DNA of 64,000 nt from Streptomyces sp. CG 926 (GTDB lineage Bacteria > Actinomycetota > Actinomycetes > Streptomycetales > Streptomycetaceae): positions 434,001 through 498,000 of the forward strand of contig NZ_QGGZ01000002.1 in the NCBI RefSeq assembly GCF_003148825.1, given 5' to 3'. Below are positions 34,185 through 43,149 of the stretch, in pieces (position 1 is the stretch's first letter; every line of letters starts with the position of its first letter). The translations under genes and the position numbers were made by a program. The notes beneath the pieces are model-generated. The model was given only the letters and a program-made list of their open reading frames with translations. It ran no database searches and had not been told where the DNA came from.

Positions 34185-35042
34185 ATGTCTGGCCAGTCGC
34201 TGCTCGTACCAGGCGAGCTCTCTCCCGTCCGTTCCGTTCCCGGAAACATCCGCCGGCCCGAGTACGTGGGCAAGCCCGCGCCCACTCCGTACACCGGACC
34301 GGAGGTGCAGACGGCCGAGACCATCGAGGCCATGCGCATCGCCGGCCGGATCGCCGCCCAGGCGATGGAAGAGGCCGCGAAGCTGATCGCGCCGGGGGTG
34401 ACCACCGACGAGCTCGACCGGGTCGCCCACGCGTACATGTGCGACCACGGGGCCTACCCCTCCACGCTCGGATACCGGGGCTTCCCCAAGTCGCTGTGTT
34501 CCTCCGTGAACGAGGTCATCTGCCACGGCATCCCCGATTCCACCGTCCTGCGCGACGGCGACATCGTGAACCTCGACGTGACCGCGTACATCGGCGGCGT
34601 GCACGGCGACAACAACGCGACCTACCTGTGCGGGGAGGTGGACGAGGAGTCGCGGCTGCTGGTGGAGCGCACCCGGGAGGCGCTGAACCGGGCCATCAAG
34701 GCCGTCAAGCCGGGCCGCCAGATCAACATCATCGGCCGGGTCATCGAGTCGTACGCGAAGCGCTTCGGCTACGGCGTGGTCCGGGACTTCACCGGCCACG
34801 GGATCAACTCGTCCTTCCACTCCGGCCTGATCGTCCCGCACTACGACAGCCCGCACGCCACCACCGTCATCGAGCCCGGCATGACCTTCACCATCGAGCC
34901 GATGCTGACGTTGGGCACCCACGAGTACGACATGTGGGAGGACGGCTGGACGGTCGTCACCAAGGACCGCAAGCGCACGGCGCAGTTCGAGCACACGCTG
35001 GTGGTGACGGACTCGGGCGCGGAGATCCTGACCCTCCCGTAG
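34185..35042 (+). CDS. map: Type I methionine aminopeptidase
   Basis: A 285-residue enzyme that removes N-terminal Met from nascent proteins. Pita-bread fold ligands are present: His in [10 protein letters not shown], Asp in [20 protein letters not shown], His in [19 protein letters not shown], Glu in [10 protein letters not shown] and the last Glu in QFEHTLVVT. The 40-residue N-terminal extension ([19 protein letters not shown]) with a PxxP stretch is typical of the actinobacterial MapB group. Start ATG 34185. Confidence 0.95.
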   Translation: MSGQSLLVPGELSPVRSVPGNIRRPEYVGKPAPTPYTGPEVQTAETIEAMRIAGRIAAQAMEEAAKLIAPGVTTDELDRVAHAYMCDHGAYPSTLGYRGFPKSLCSSVNEVICHGIPDSTVLRDGDIVNLDVTAYIGGVHGDNNATYLCGEVDEESRLLVERTREALNRAIKAVKPGRQINIIGRVIESYAKRFGYGVVRDFTGHGINSSFHSGLIVPHYDSPHATTVIEPGMTFTIEPMLTLGTHEYDMWEDGWTVVTKDRKRTAQFEHTLVVTDSGAEILTLP

Positions 35043-35068
35043 CCCGTCCCCCCTCCTCCGGTACGCGA

Positions 35069-35100
35069 CCGGGCCCGGTGCACCTGTGCACCGGGCCCGG
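35069..35100. terminator. Bidirectional terminator between map and heme oxygenase
   Basis: A perfect 15-bp stem (ccgggcccggtgcac / gtgcaccgggcccgg) with a 2-base loop between convergent genes. Confidence 0.88.
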
Positions 35101-35139
35101 CCCTGTTTCCGATCGCATCCGCGGACCTCCCCGGAGGGG

Positions 35140-35787
35140 CTACGCGCTGAGCGGGAACTGCTCGCCCAGCTCGCGGAAGACTGCGCCGTTGAAGTCGAAG
35201 GCACGCTTGCACTCGTCGATGATGCGCTGCTTCTCCAGGTCGTCCGCGGCGATGGCGTCCAGCAGCTCGCGGTAGGTCCGCTTGAAGGCGGCCGGGTTGG
35301 AGATGTCGGAGAAGACGTAGAACCGGACGCCGTCGCCCTTGCGCTCGAAGCCCCAGGTGCGCTCGGCCTTGTCGCGGATGATCTGGCCGCCGGAGAGGTC
35401 GCCCAGGTAGCGCGTGTAGTGGTGGGCGACGTACCCGCCCGGCCACTCGGCGGCGCAGTGGGCCACCCGGTCGGCGTACGCACGCGTCGCGGGCAGCGCC
35501 GCCACGCTCTCCTGCCAGTGGGGGCCCACCAGGTGCGCGAGGTCGCGCTCGATCTCGGCGACGCGCATGAGCTCGGGCCGGATGAACGGGCCGGCCACCG
35601 GGTCGTCCTTGAGGGATTCGGCCGCGTCCTCCAGGGCCCGGTACACGAACCACAGCTGCTCGGTGTAGCGCGTGTACGCGTCCACTCCGAGCCGTCCACC
35701 CAGCAGATCGCTCATGAAGGTCGACGTCTCGGCCTCGGTGTGCTGCTCGTGCGAGGCGACGCGGATGACCGTAGAGAAGGCGTCCAA
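35140..35787 (-). CDS. hmuO: Heme oxygenase
   Basis: A 215-residue all-helical heme oxygenase. The proximal-His region is ASHEQHTEAETSTFMSDLLGG and the distal-helix motif is HHYTRYLGDLSGGQ. It opens heme to biliverdin, CO and iron in the cytoplasm. TTG 35787 was chosen because GGAGG lies 6 bases before it; ATG 35817 adds 10 residues (MSVSSSWRSA) with only a weak site. An iron box upstream (35849-35864) fits control by a DmdR/IdeR-type repressor. It is separated from the heme importer by the short PhzF and two HtaA genes. Confidence 0.9.
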   Translation of the reverse strand: MDAFSTVIRVASHEQHTEAETSTFMSDLLGGRLGVDAYTRYTEQLWFVYRALEDAAESLKDDPVAGPFIRPELMRVAEIERDLAHLVGPHWQESVAALPATRAYADRVAHCAAEWPGGYVAHHYTRYLGDLSGGQIIRDKAERTWGFERKGDGVRFYVFSDISNPAAFKRTYRELLDAIAADDLEKQRIIDECKRAFDFNGAVFRELGEQFPLSA

Positions 35788-35848
35788 GGCGGACCTCCAG
35801 GAAGAGGAAACAGACATGACGGCAATGCCGCCACGCCCGATCCTCCTA

Positions 35849-35864
35849 CTTAGGCTTGCCTAAG
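35849..35864. promoter_or_regulatory. Iron box upstream of heme oxygenase
   Basis: The palindrome cttaggc-tt-gcctaag contains TTAGG-N4-CCTAA, the same core spacing as the strong iron box upstream of hmuT. It fits the DmdR/IdeR recognition pattern for iron-dependent repression. Confidence 0.75.
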
Positions 35865-36055
35865 TCAATGAGTTCCCGACGCCTTGTCGGTAAAAAATGC
35901 GCGAGGCGCCGCCTGCGCTGCGCGTCGGTCCGGGGCGGGTCGGGGCGGGTCGGGGCGGCCGGTCACGGGAGTCTTCGCCATGTCGCCCTTGCGCCGCGAC
36001 GGCCCGGCCCGGCCCCGGAGCGGCGCCCGTGTGCTCATTCCCCCGTGCGGGATAC

Positions 36056-36718
36056 CTAGGGCCGGTCCACCGGAGCGAAACGGACGCGGCCGCCGATCTC
36101 CACGGTGCCGTCCGGGCCGGGGGCGGTGAGGATCTGGGAGCCGGCGCCCTGGGTGATGTTCAGGGCGCGGTTCAGCTGGGCCGTCAGCAGGATCGCCGCC
36201 GAGCCGGTGGCCTCGTCCTCGGCGACGACCCCGTCGGGGCGGCGCGGAAAGCCCCGGGCGCGCACGCGGCCCGCGGCCTCGTCCTCCCAGGCCCAGGCGT
36301 ACAACCAGCCCTCACCGGGCGGCGGGGCGGGCAGCGCCTCGACCTCGGCCACGGACCCGTACTGCTCGGTGCGCTTGCCCTGGACCCACTCGGGCCGGGC
36401 CGTGATCCAGGTGAACTCCCCGTCGTCCCGGGCCCATACGGATCCGGCGGGCGGCTGGAGCTCCTCGATGTCCAGCAACCACGCGACCCCGACCAGCGGG
36501 TGTCCCGCGAAGGACATGCGCGTGCCGGGGGTGCGGATGTCGACGACCCCGCGCTCGGGGTCGTCGACGAACACCGTCTCGCTGTAGCCGAGTTCGGCGG
36601 CCAGGGCCTGCCGCGACGCATCGTCGGGGCAGGTCCGGCCGTCGCGTACGACACCGAGCAGGTTGCCGAAGCGGCCGTCACCCGCGCAGAAGACCCTCAA
36701 CACGTCGAGATCGTTCAC
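36056..36718 (-). CDS. Short PhzF family protein
   Basis: A 220-residue PhzF-fold protein. The catalytic-Glu block LGYSETVFV lies near 45, the FAGHPLVGVAW motif near 74 and EDEATGSAAILLTAQL near 170. Family members are usually 260-300 residues, so the second lobe is shortened. PhzF proteins are isomerases or epimerases; the substrate is unknown. GTG 36718 was preferred; TTG 36730 adds four residues. It lies 20 bases downstream of the first HtaA gene on the same strand, so it may share the iron-locus transcript. A second, full-length PhzF lies at 47334. Confidence 0.8.
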   Translation of the reverse strand: MNDLDVLRVFCAGDGRFGNLLGVVRDGRTCPDDASRQALAAELGYSETVFVDDPERGVVDIRTPGTRMSFAGHPLVGVAWLLDIEELQPPAGSVWARDDGEFTWITARPEWVQGKRTEQYGSVAEVEALPAPPPGEGWLYAWAWEDEAAGRVRARGFPRRPDGVVAEDEATGSAAILLTAQLNRALNITQGAGSQILTAPGPDGTVEIGGRVRFAPVDRP

Positions 36719-36737
36719 GCGGGAATTCAAACACGGC

Positions 36738-38213
36738 TCAGACCTGGGACGTACGCCGCCTGCGCGCGAGGTACACCGCGCCCGCGCCGGCCGCGATCAC
36801 CACGCCGGACGTGGTGAGCAGAGCCCCGGCCGGGATCTCGGCGCCGGTGTTCGCGAGGTTGCCGCCGACCGTGGAGCTGCCACCGCCGACGGTGCCGCCC
36901 GTACCGCCCGTACCGCCCGTACCGCCGATGGTGCTGCCGGTCGTACCGCCGGTGGTGCCACCGTTGGAGCCGCCGGTCGACCCACCCGTAGAACCGCCCG
37001 TCGAACCGCCGGTCGACCCGCCGGTCGTACCGCCCGTGGTCGGCGGGAGGACGACGTCCTTGTCCACCGCCACGGCGAAGGTGAGCGGGTCCATCGCGTC
37101 GCCCGCCTTGTACATGGAGCCCGTGGTGTCGTTGGCGAAGGCGGCCGCGCCCTCGGCGGTGAAGGCCGCCGGCACCGCGTTCAGCGCCAGGAGGCCGCTC
37201 TTGGTCTTGTAGTCGGTCTTCGACAGGTCGAGCGTGGCGAAGCGCAGGCCCGGCTTGCTGCCGGAGCCGTTCTTGACGTCCACGTAGAGGGTGCCGGTCT
37301 TGCCGGTGGCCTCGACCCGGGGGTTGCCGAAGGTCATGTCGATGCCGTGGGCCGCGTACTGGAAGCGCAGGTTGCCCTGGAAGGAGGCGTTCAGCTTCTG
37401 CTTCTTGACGTCCAGGTCGCCCTTGCCGAAGGCGAAGTCGAAGGTGTCGCCGTTCTTGGCGGCACCACCGGCCGGGGTGATCGAGCCCGCGCTCAGCACG
37501 TACTTACGGAAGGACTCCTTCACGCCCCACGTCAGCTTGCCGCTGAGCACCTGCTGCGTGTCGTCGGCCGGCGGCGTCGGGTTCTTGGTGGTGTTCGACG
37601 GGGTCGGCTCGGGCGGCGCCGGCTTCTCGAACTCCAGCTTGGCGTTCAGCGGGTCGCCCGGCTTGTCCTTGTAGCTCGCCGAACCGAGCGCGTCCGCGGC
37701 CTCCTGGGTGAGCGTGGTCGCCAGGCCGGTCATCGACTGGCCGGTGAAGGCCACGGTGGCCATGGGCACGTCCTGGGTGGTCGCGCCGCCCTTGGTGACG
37801 TCCGCGGTGAGCTTCTTCGTACCGGTGTCGATACGGATGTCCGAGAGCTTGACCTCGAAGCCGTGGCCGGTCGGCGGGGCGGGCGAGGAGAAGGTGACGC
37901 TGCCCTTGAAGGCCGCCTTCACCACGTGCCCGTTGGCCGGCTCGTACGCGCCGGTCGGCCCGGTGAAGCGCAGGGTGCCGTCCGCGTTCTGCTCGGCCCC
38001 GTCCGCGACGGTGATGGTGCCCTTGGCCATGCCGGTCACGTAGGCGCGGTAGCTCGCGAGCACACCCCAGTCGAGGGTGCCGCCGGTGATCTTCATCGGT
38101 TCGGTGGGCGGGCCGCCCGCGGCGGTGGCGGGCAGGGCGAAGGCGGTGGCGCCGAGCGCCGCGGCGGTCAGGACGGCGGCCGCGAGGGAGATCGGGCGTC
38201 GAATGGACGACAT
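36738..38213 (-). CDS. htaA: HtaA-type heme-binding surface protein with LANTG sortase motif
   Basis: A 491-residue exported protein with a signal peptide ending near 31 (ALPATAAGG). Two HtaA domains follow: about 40-200 (LDWGVLASYRAYV) and 232-395 (LTWGVKESFRKYV), each with the Tyr- and His-bearing pattern that binds heme. A Gly/Thr/Ser repeat stalk (TGGSTGGSTGG) at about 400-450 is followed by LANTG near 455, a hydrophobic helix and RRRR. LAxTG is the recognition motif of class E sortases, so the protein is likely linked to the cell wall. It would collect heme and hand it to HmuT. Confidence 0.9.
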   Translation of the reverse strand: MSSIRRPISLAAAVLTAAALGATAFALPATAAGGPPTEPMKITGGTLDWGVLASYRAYVTGMAKGTITVADGAEQNADGTLRFTGPTGAYEPANGHVVKAAFKGSVTFSSPAPPTGHGFEVKLSDIRIDTGTKKLTADVTKGGATTQDVPMATVAFTGQSMTGLATTLTQEAADALGSASYKDKPGDPLNAKLEFEKPAPPEPTPSNTTKNPTPPADDTQQVLSGKLTWGVKESFRKYVLSAGSITPAGGAAKNGDTFDFAFGKGDLDVKKQKLNASFQGNLRFQYAAHGIDMTFGNPRVEATGKTGTLYVDVKNGSGSKPGLRFATLDLSKTDYKTKSGLLALNAVPAAFTAEGAAAFANDTTGSMYKAGDAMDPLTFAVAVDKDVVLPPTTGGTTGGSTGGSTGGSTGGSTGGSNGGTTGGTTGSTIGGTGGTGGTGGTVGGGSSTVGGNLANTGAEIPAGALLTTSGVVIAAGAGAVYLARRRRTSQV

Positions 38214-38264
38214 GGCTGGGTACTCCTGAAGGAACAGAGAAGGGGGAATCACGGAGGGGGTTAC

Positions 38265-39656
38265 CTACTGGGGCACGTCGGTCGGCGTACGACGCCGCCG
38301 CACCACCAGGAAGGTGCCGCCGCCGGCCAGGACCAGGACGGCCACGGCAAGGGCGACGAAGAGCCCGGTGTTCGAGGACTTCGAGGACTCCGCAGCCTGC
38401 GCGGCGGGCTCGGCGGACGGCGACGCGGACGCGGGGGCGGGCGAGGCCGTCGAGCCCAGGTCGGGCAGGGCGGGCAGCTGGGCGGTGGAGTCCAGGGCGA
38501 CGGCGAGCGAGACGGGGTCCATCTCGGTGCCGGCCTTGTACATGGAGTTGAAGGCCTGGGAGCCGCCCTCGGTGAGGGTGGCCGGGGCTTCGGTCAGGGT
38601 GGCCAGCTTGCCCTCGGTCTTCAGCCCCTTGGCGTCGAACTCCACGAGCGGGACGGCGTTCTTCGTCGCGCCGCCGGTGGTGACGTCCGCGGACAGGACG
38701 CCCTTGCCGTTCTCCACCTTCACGCTCATCCGGCCGAGCGTGAGGTCCAGGTGGGCGCCGGTGAACTGGACCGTACCGGCGAAGGCCGCGTCGAGAGCGC
38801 CCTTCGTGCCGTCGAACGAGCCCTTGCCCTGCGGGAAGCGGAACAGTGCGCCACCGTCCTGGGCGCCCTCCGCGAGGGTCCATCTGCCCTGACCGACCGA
38901 GCCGGTGACGTACTCGCGGAAGGTACGCCGCACCCCCCAGTCGACGGCGGCGTCGGCGAAGGCTCCGGGCGCCTGCGGGGTTTCCGCGGTGGCGCCCGGC
39001 TGCGCGGCCGTGGCCGACGGCGTGGGCCGGTCGGCCGGGGCGGTCTTGACGTCGGCGGAGAGCGAGACGGGATCGAGCTGGGTGCCGGCACCGTAGTAGC
39101 CGGCGAAGGCCTTGGCGCCTTCCGCGGTGAGGGTGGCCGGGAGGTTCGTGAGGGACAGCGGGCTGTTGCCGCCCTTCATGTTGATGCCGCCGACGCCGAG
39201 CGAGGCGAAGGCGACCTGCGACCGATCGGTGACCGCGCCGCTGTCCTTGGCCTTGCTGGACACGTCGACGTACAGAGTCCCCTTGCCACCCGAAATCTTG
39301 ACGGTCGGGCGACTGATCGTCATGTCCAGCTCGTAGACCCCGTCGGGCTTCTGGTGACCCTGGAAGGTCACCCCGCCCGAGTAGGAGGCCTCGAAGGCGC
39401 CGGAGTCGGGGTCGTAGGAACCGGCCGCGGAATGGAAGCGGAAGAGGCTGCCACCGGCGGTGGCCGCGCCACTCTTCAGCTTGAACCCGCCTTTTGCCAC
39501 CGGACCCGTGACATAACTCTGGAAAGACGATTTGATGCCCCAGTCGAGACGACCCCCCTGTACGGTGCCGGCCCGGGCGGCGGTCGCCGGGAGCAGTGCG
39601 CCCAGCAGGGCCGCCAACAGGGCGACGGCGAACGTACGGACGGGTCTCGTGGGCAT
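38265..39656 (-). CDS. HtaA-type heme-binding membrane-anchored protein
   Basis: A 463-residue exported protein, with ATG 39656 preceded by GAGGAGGG. The signal peptide ends near 29 (PATAARAG). HtaA domains lie at 33-200 (LDWGIKSSFQSYV) and 230-390 (VDWGVRRTFREYV). A Pro/Ala/Ser linker leads to a C-terminal helix (LFVALAVAVLVLAGGGTFLV) and RRRR. The segment before the helix is SSNTG, not LAxTG, so membrane anchoring rather than sortase linkage is expected. It lies 51 bases upstream of htaA on the same strand and is divergent from hmuT across an iron box. Confidence 0.9.
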   Translation of the reverse strand: MPTRPVRTFAVALLAALLGALLPATAARAGTVQGGRLDWGIKSSFQSYVTGPVAKGGFKLKSGAATAGGSLFRFHSAAGSYDPDSGAFEASYSGGVTFQGHQKPDGVYELDMTISRPTVKISGGKGTLYVDVSSKAKDSGAVTDRSQVAFASLGVGGINMKGGNSPLSLTNLPATLTAEGAKAFAGYYGAGTQLDPVSLSADVKTAPADRPTPSATAAQPGATAETPQAPGAFADAAVDWGVRRTFREYVTGSVGQGRWTLAEGAQDGGALFRFPQGKGSFDGTKGALDAAFAGTVQFTGAHLDLTLGRMSVKVENGKGVLSADVTTGGATKNAVPLVEFDAKGLKTEGKLATLTEAPATLTEGGSQAFNSMYKAGTEMDPVSLAVALDSTAQLPALPDLGSTASPAPASASPSAEPAAQAAESSKSSNTGLFVALAVAVLVLAGGGTFLVVRRRRTPTDVPQ

Positions 39657-39683
39657 GAATGCCCCCTCCTCAGGTCTAGCGAG

Positions 39684-39702
39684 CAAGGTTAGGCTAACCT
39701 AA
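39684..39702. promoter_or_regulatory. Near-perfect iron box between HtaA and HmuTUV operons
   Basis: caaggttaggctaacctaa matches the DtxR/IdeR-type consensus ttaggttaggctaacctaa at 17 of 19 positions. It lies between two divergent operons, 16 bases before the hmuT start and 28 bases before the HtaA start, where a bound repressor could shut both. Confidence 0.9.
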
Positions 39703-39717
39703 GCTAACCACGGCCGG

Positions 39718-40785
39718 ATGAACACCCCCCGGTCTCCAGAACCTCAGTCGGACGATCAGGACGGTGCCTTCGTGCCTACGCCCGCCGCGTCAACCCGCTT
39801 CCCCCGTCTCGCAGTTGCCGTAGCAGCACTGGCACTCGCGCTGACGGCCTGCGGAGGTACGGCCACCACCCCGAGCTCATCCGCCGCCGGCGCAGCCGCG
39901 GTCCCGGACCGGCTGGAACCGCTCCCGACGCCACAGCCCGCCCTGCCGGTCACCGTGCCCTCGGTCGACGGCGCCCAGGTCACGATCACGTCCGCGGACC
40001 GGGTCGTCCCCCTCAGCGGCAGCCTCAACGAGATCGTCCACACACTGGGCCTCGGCAAGCAGGTCGTCGCCCGGGACATCACGGCCACCTTCGAACAGGC
40101 CGCCCAGCTGCCGGTGGTGACACGTGGCCACGACGTCTCCGCCGAGAGCGTCCTGTCGCTGCGCCCGACCCTCGTCATCGCGGAGACCACGAGCGGCCCC
40201 GGCGAAGCGATCCAGCAGATTCGCGACGCCGGCGTACCGGTCCTGGTCATCGCCCCCGCCAAGGCGCTGGACGACGTCCCGAAGCGGATCGACGCCGTGG
40301 CCGCCGCACTCGGCGTCAAGGAGGCCGGCACGCAGCTGAACCAGCGCACCGCCGACCGGATCGCCGCCGTCCGCAAGGACATCCCGGCCGCCTCCACCAA
40401 GAAGCCCCGGGTGGCCTTCCTCTACCTGCGCGGCACCGCCTCCGTCTACCTGCTCGGCGGTTCGGACTCCGGCGCCGCGTCCCTGCTGGAGGCGGCGGGC
40501 GCGGTCGACACCGGCAAGGACTCCGGACTCGGCAAGGACTTCACCCCGATCACCAGCGAGGCCCTGGCGGCCGCCGCCCCCGACGCGATCCTCGTCATGT
40601 CCAAGGGCCTCGAATCGGTCGGCGGCATCGACGGCCTGGTCAAGATCCCGGGCGTCGCCCAGACCCCGGCCGGCATGGACCGCCGCGTGGTCACGATCGA
40701 CGACGGCGTCCTCCTCAACTACGGCCCCCGCACCGACCAGGTCCTCTCCTCCCTGGTCACCCAGCTCTACAACAAGGGCGCCTGA
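39718..40785 (+). CDS. hmuT: Heme ABC transporter substrate-binding lipoprotein
   Basis: A 355-residue periplasmic-type binding protein. The lipobox LALTACGG lies near 40-47. The domain has the FecB/HmuT features: LSGSLNEIVHTLGLG, VVTRGHDVSAESVLSLRPT, FLYLRGTASVYLLGG and GVAQTPAGMDRRVVTIDDG. It would bind heme from HtaA proteins. The first 18 residues from ATG 39718 precede the signal; GTG 39772 is a plausible alternative start giving a more usual signal peptide. The stop is followed by hmuU after one base. Confidence 0.92.
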   Translation: MNTPRSPEPQSDDQDGAFVPTPAASTRFPRLAVAVAALALALTACGGTATTPSSSAAGAAAVPDRLEPLPTPQPALPVTVPSVDGAQVTITSADRVVPLSGSLNEIVHTLGLGKQVVARDITATFEQAAQLPVVTRGHDVSAESVLSLRPTLVIAETTSGPGEAIQQIRDAGVPVLVIAPAKALDDVPKRIDAVAAALGVKEAGTQLNQRTADRIAAVRKDIPAASTKKPRVAFLYLRGTASVYLLGGSDSGAASLLEAAGAVDTGKDSGLGKDFTPITSEALAAAAPDAILVMSKGLESVGGIDGLVKIPGVAQTPAGMDRRVVTIDDGVLLNYGPRTDQVLSSLVTQLYNKGA

Positions 40786-40786
40786 C

Positions 40787-42139
40787 ATGACCCTGCACGA
40801 CCCGAAGACCGAAGACCTGGACCCCAGGACCGGCTCGGAAGAACCCGGGGCGGGCTCCGAAGAGGTCGGGGGCGGTTCCGCCGGGGACGGGTGTGTGTCG
40901 GGGCGCTCCCCGCAGGGCGCCGAACACACTGCCGCCCGACGTTCCGACCCCTCGTCACGTTCGGCGCCCGAGGAGACGCCCCGGCGCGCGCCCGGCCCCG
41001 GCGGAACCGCCCCCGACCCCGCCCGAGCCGCCCCGCCCCAGCCCGAGCCGCACCCGCACCCGCACCCGCACCCGCACGAGGCCACCGGCAACGGCAACGG
41101 CAAGGCCAAGCGGTCCCGCCGCCCCGCCCTCCTCACCACCGCCCTGGTCGCCGTCCTCGCCCTCCTCGCCCTGCTCTCCGCAGGAGTCGGCGCCTACGAC
41201 ATCCCCCTCACCGACGTCCTCGCCTCCGGCCGGCACCACCTCGGCCTCGGCGGCGCCCCCCTCGACCGGGTCGGCGAGAGCGTGCTGTGGAACGTCCGCC
41301 TCCCCCGCGTCGTGCTCGCCCTGCTCGTCGGCGCGAGCCTCGGCTGCGCGGGCGCGCTCATGCAGGGCGTCTTCGGCAACCCCCTCGCCGAGCCCGGCGT
41401 CATCGGCATCTCGGCCGGCGCCGCCGTCGGCGCGGTCGCCGCCATCGGCCTCGGCCTCAGCTTCTTCGGCAACTGGACCATCACCGTCTGCGCGTTCGTC
41501 GCGGGCCTGATCACCGTCAGCTCGGTCTACCTCCTCTCCCGCAACGGCGGACGGACGGAGGTCGTCACCCTCATCCTCACCGGCATCGCCGTCAACGCCT
41601 TCGCCGGCGCCCTCATCGGCCTGTTCGTCTTCTTCGCGGACAGCGGCCAGGTCAACCAGATCACCTTCTGGCAGCTCGGCTCCCTCGCCCAGGCCACCTG
41701 GCCGAAGGTCCTCGCCGTCCTGCCCTGCGCCGTCGCCGGCCTGCTCGCCGCCCCCTTCTACGCCCGCCGGCTCGACCTCCTCTCCCTCGGCGAGCGCCCC
41801 GCCCGCCACCTCGGCATCGACGTCGAACGGCTGCGCCTCTCCCTCATCCTGGTCGTCGCGCTGCTCACCGCCGCCGCCGTCGCCGTGGCCGGGGTCATCA
41901 CCTTCATCGGCCTGCTCGTCCCGCACCTGCTGCGCATGGCCAACGGCCCCGGCCACCGCTTCCTGGTCCCCGGCAGCGCCCTCGCCGGCGCCGTCGTCCT
42001 GGTCGCGGGCGACCTGGCGGCCCGGACCCTCGCCCAGCCCGCCGAGCTGCCGCTCGGTGTACTGACCGCCCTGCTCGGCAGCCCCTTCTTCTTCTGGCTG
42101 CTGCGCCGCACCCGCCGCAAGCAAGGAGGCTGGGCGTGA
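40787..42139 (+). CDS. hmuU: Heme ABC transporter permease with His-rich N-terminus
   Basis: A 450-residue FecCD-family permease. The last 340 residues hold about nine to ten helices with the family blocks RLPRVVLALLVGASLGCAGA, GNPLAEPGVIGISAGAAVGA and GLLVPHLLRMANGPGHR. The N-terminal 110 residues are a polar cytoplasmic extension with a His-Pro repeat near 86-96 (PHPHPHPHPHE), which may bind metal. It overlaps hmuV by 4 bases (GTGA). It imports heme across the membrane with HmuV. Confidence 0.92.
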   Translation: MTLHDPKTEDLDPRTGSEEPGAGSEEVGGGSAGDGCVSGRSPQGAEHTAARRSDPSSRSAPEETPRRAPGPGGTAPDPARAAPPQPEPHPHPHPHPHEATGNGNGKAKRSRRPALLTTALVAVLALLALLSAGVGAYDIPLTDVLASGRHHLGLGGAPLDRVGESVLWNVRLPRVVLALLVGASLGCAGALMQGVFGNPLAEPGVIGISAGAAVGAVAAIGLGLSFFGNWTITVCAFVAGLITVSSVYLLSRNGGRTEVVTLILTGIAVNAFAGALIGLFVFFADSGQVNQITFWQLGSLAQATWPKVLAVLPCAVAGLLAAPFYARRLDLLSLGERPARHLGIDVERLRLSLILVVALLTAAAVAVAGVITFIGLLVPHLLRMANGPGHRFLVPGSALAGAVVLVAGDLAARTLAQPAELPLGVLTALLGSPFFFWLLRRTRRKQGGWA

Positions 42140-43047
42140 CCAGCAGGACAACCGACAGCACAACCAACAACACAACCAACAACACAACCGGCAGCACGAC
42201 CAACAACACAACCCGCAAGCTGACCGCCCTGCTCACCCGCACCCGCCGGACCGTCCCCGCCCGCCCCGCCCCCGGCGACGCCGTCGCCGAGGCCGAGGAC
42301 CTGCGTCTACGGCTCGGGCAGCGCGAGGTCCTGGCCGGGATCGACCTGACCGCCCGGGCCGGCGAGGTGCTGGCCCTGGTCGGCCCCAACGGCGCGGGCA
42401 AGTCCACGCTGCTGGGCGCGCTCGCCGCCGATCTGCCCGCCGCCTCCGGGGTGATCCGGATCGACGGCCGCCCGGTGGGCGACTGGAGCGCCCCGGATCT
42501 CGCGCTGCGCCGCTCCGTACTCCCCCAGTCGGCCGCACTGTCCTTCCCCTTTCCGGTGGAGGACGTCGTACGGATGGGCCGCGCGCCCTGGGCCGGCACC
42601 CCCCTCGCCGAGGCCGACGAGGAGGCGGTGGCCTCGGCCATGGCCGCCACCGAGGTCACGGACTTCGCCGCGCGCCCCTTCTCCGCACTCTCCGGCGGCG
42701 AGCGCGCCCGGGTCGCGCTGGCCCGCGTACTGGCCCAGCGGGCCCCGCTGCTGCTGCTCGACGAACCGACCGCCGCCCTCGACCTGCGCCACCAGGAGCT
42801 CGTGCTGCGCATCTGCCGGGAGCGCGCCGCGGCCGGGGACGCGGTCGTCGTCGTCCTGCACGACCTGGGGCTCGCCGCCGCCTACGCGGACCGGGCCGCC
42901 GTCCTGCACGACGGACGGATCGCCGCGGACGGTCCGCCGTCCGAGGTGTTCGAGGGCGAGCTGCTGAGCCGGGTCTACCGGCAGCCGGTCGAGGTGCTCC
43001 CGCACCCGCGCACCGGGGCGCCGCTGGTCGTCCCCGTCCGGGCTTGA
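42136..43047 (+). CDS. hmuV: Heme ABC transporter ATP-binding protein
   Basis: A 303-residue ATPase of the FepC/HmuV type. Walker A GPNGAGKST lies near 84, signature LSGGERARVALARVLA near 188, Walker B LLLLDEPTAALDLRHQ and switch His in VLHDLGLAAAY. The first 45 residues are unusual: TTNNTT units coded by a short 12-base repeat, then a basic stretch. GTG 42136 has AAGGAGG and overlaps hmuU. A later start just before AEDLRLRL would give a normal length protein, so the tail may not be translated. Confidence 0.92.
   Translation: MTSRTTDSTTNNTTNNTTGSTTNNTTRKLTALLTRTRRTVPARPAPGDAVAEAEDLRLRLGQREVLAGIDLTARAGEVLALVGPNGAGKSTLLGALAADLPAASGVIRIDGRPVGDWSAPDLALRRSVLPQSAALSFPFPVEDVVRMGRAPWAGTPLAEADEEAVASAMAATEVTDFAARPFSALSGGERARVALARVLAQRAPLLLLDEPTAALDLRHQELVLRICRERAAAGDAVVVVLHDLGLAAAYADRAAVLHDGRIAADGPPSEVFEGELLSRVYRQPVEVLPHPRTGAPLVVPVRA
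42151..42213 (+). repeat. 12-base AAC/ACA-rich repeats at the 5' end of hmuV
   Basis: Units like aacaacacaacc recur about five times and code TTNNTT residues. The stretch is much less GC-rich than its surroundings. Confidence 0.7.
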
Positions 43048-43149
43048 CCTCCGCTTGACCGTGCCATGGGGCTGCCGTGGAGGGCCCGTGACAGGGCCGT
43101 GTCCGTGGCCGAAAGCCGTGAGCTGAATCACGGTACGACAGGGTATGGG

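Noticed and set aside
36663..39692. 1009-residue plus-strand frame over the HtaA genes
   Set aside because: It is a shadow of the two HtaA genes, whose signal peptides, domains and anchors are clear on the minus strand.
42136..42213. CRISPR-like short repeats in hmuV
   Set aside because: Units are 12 bases, contiguous and without spacers, coding TTNNTT.
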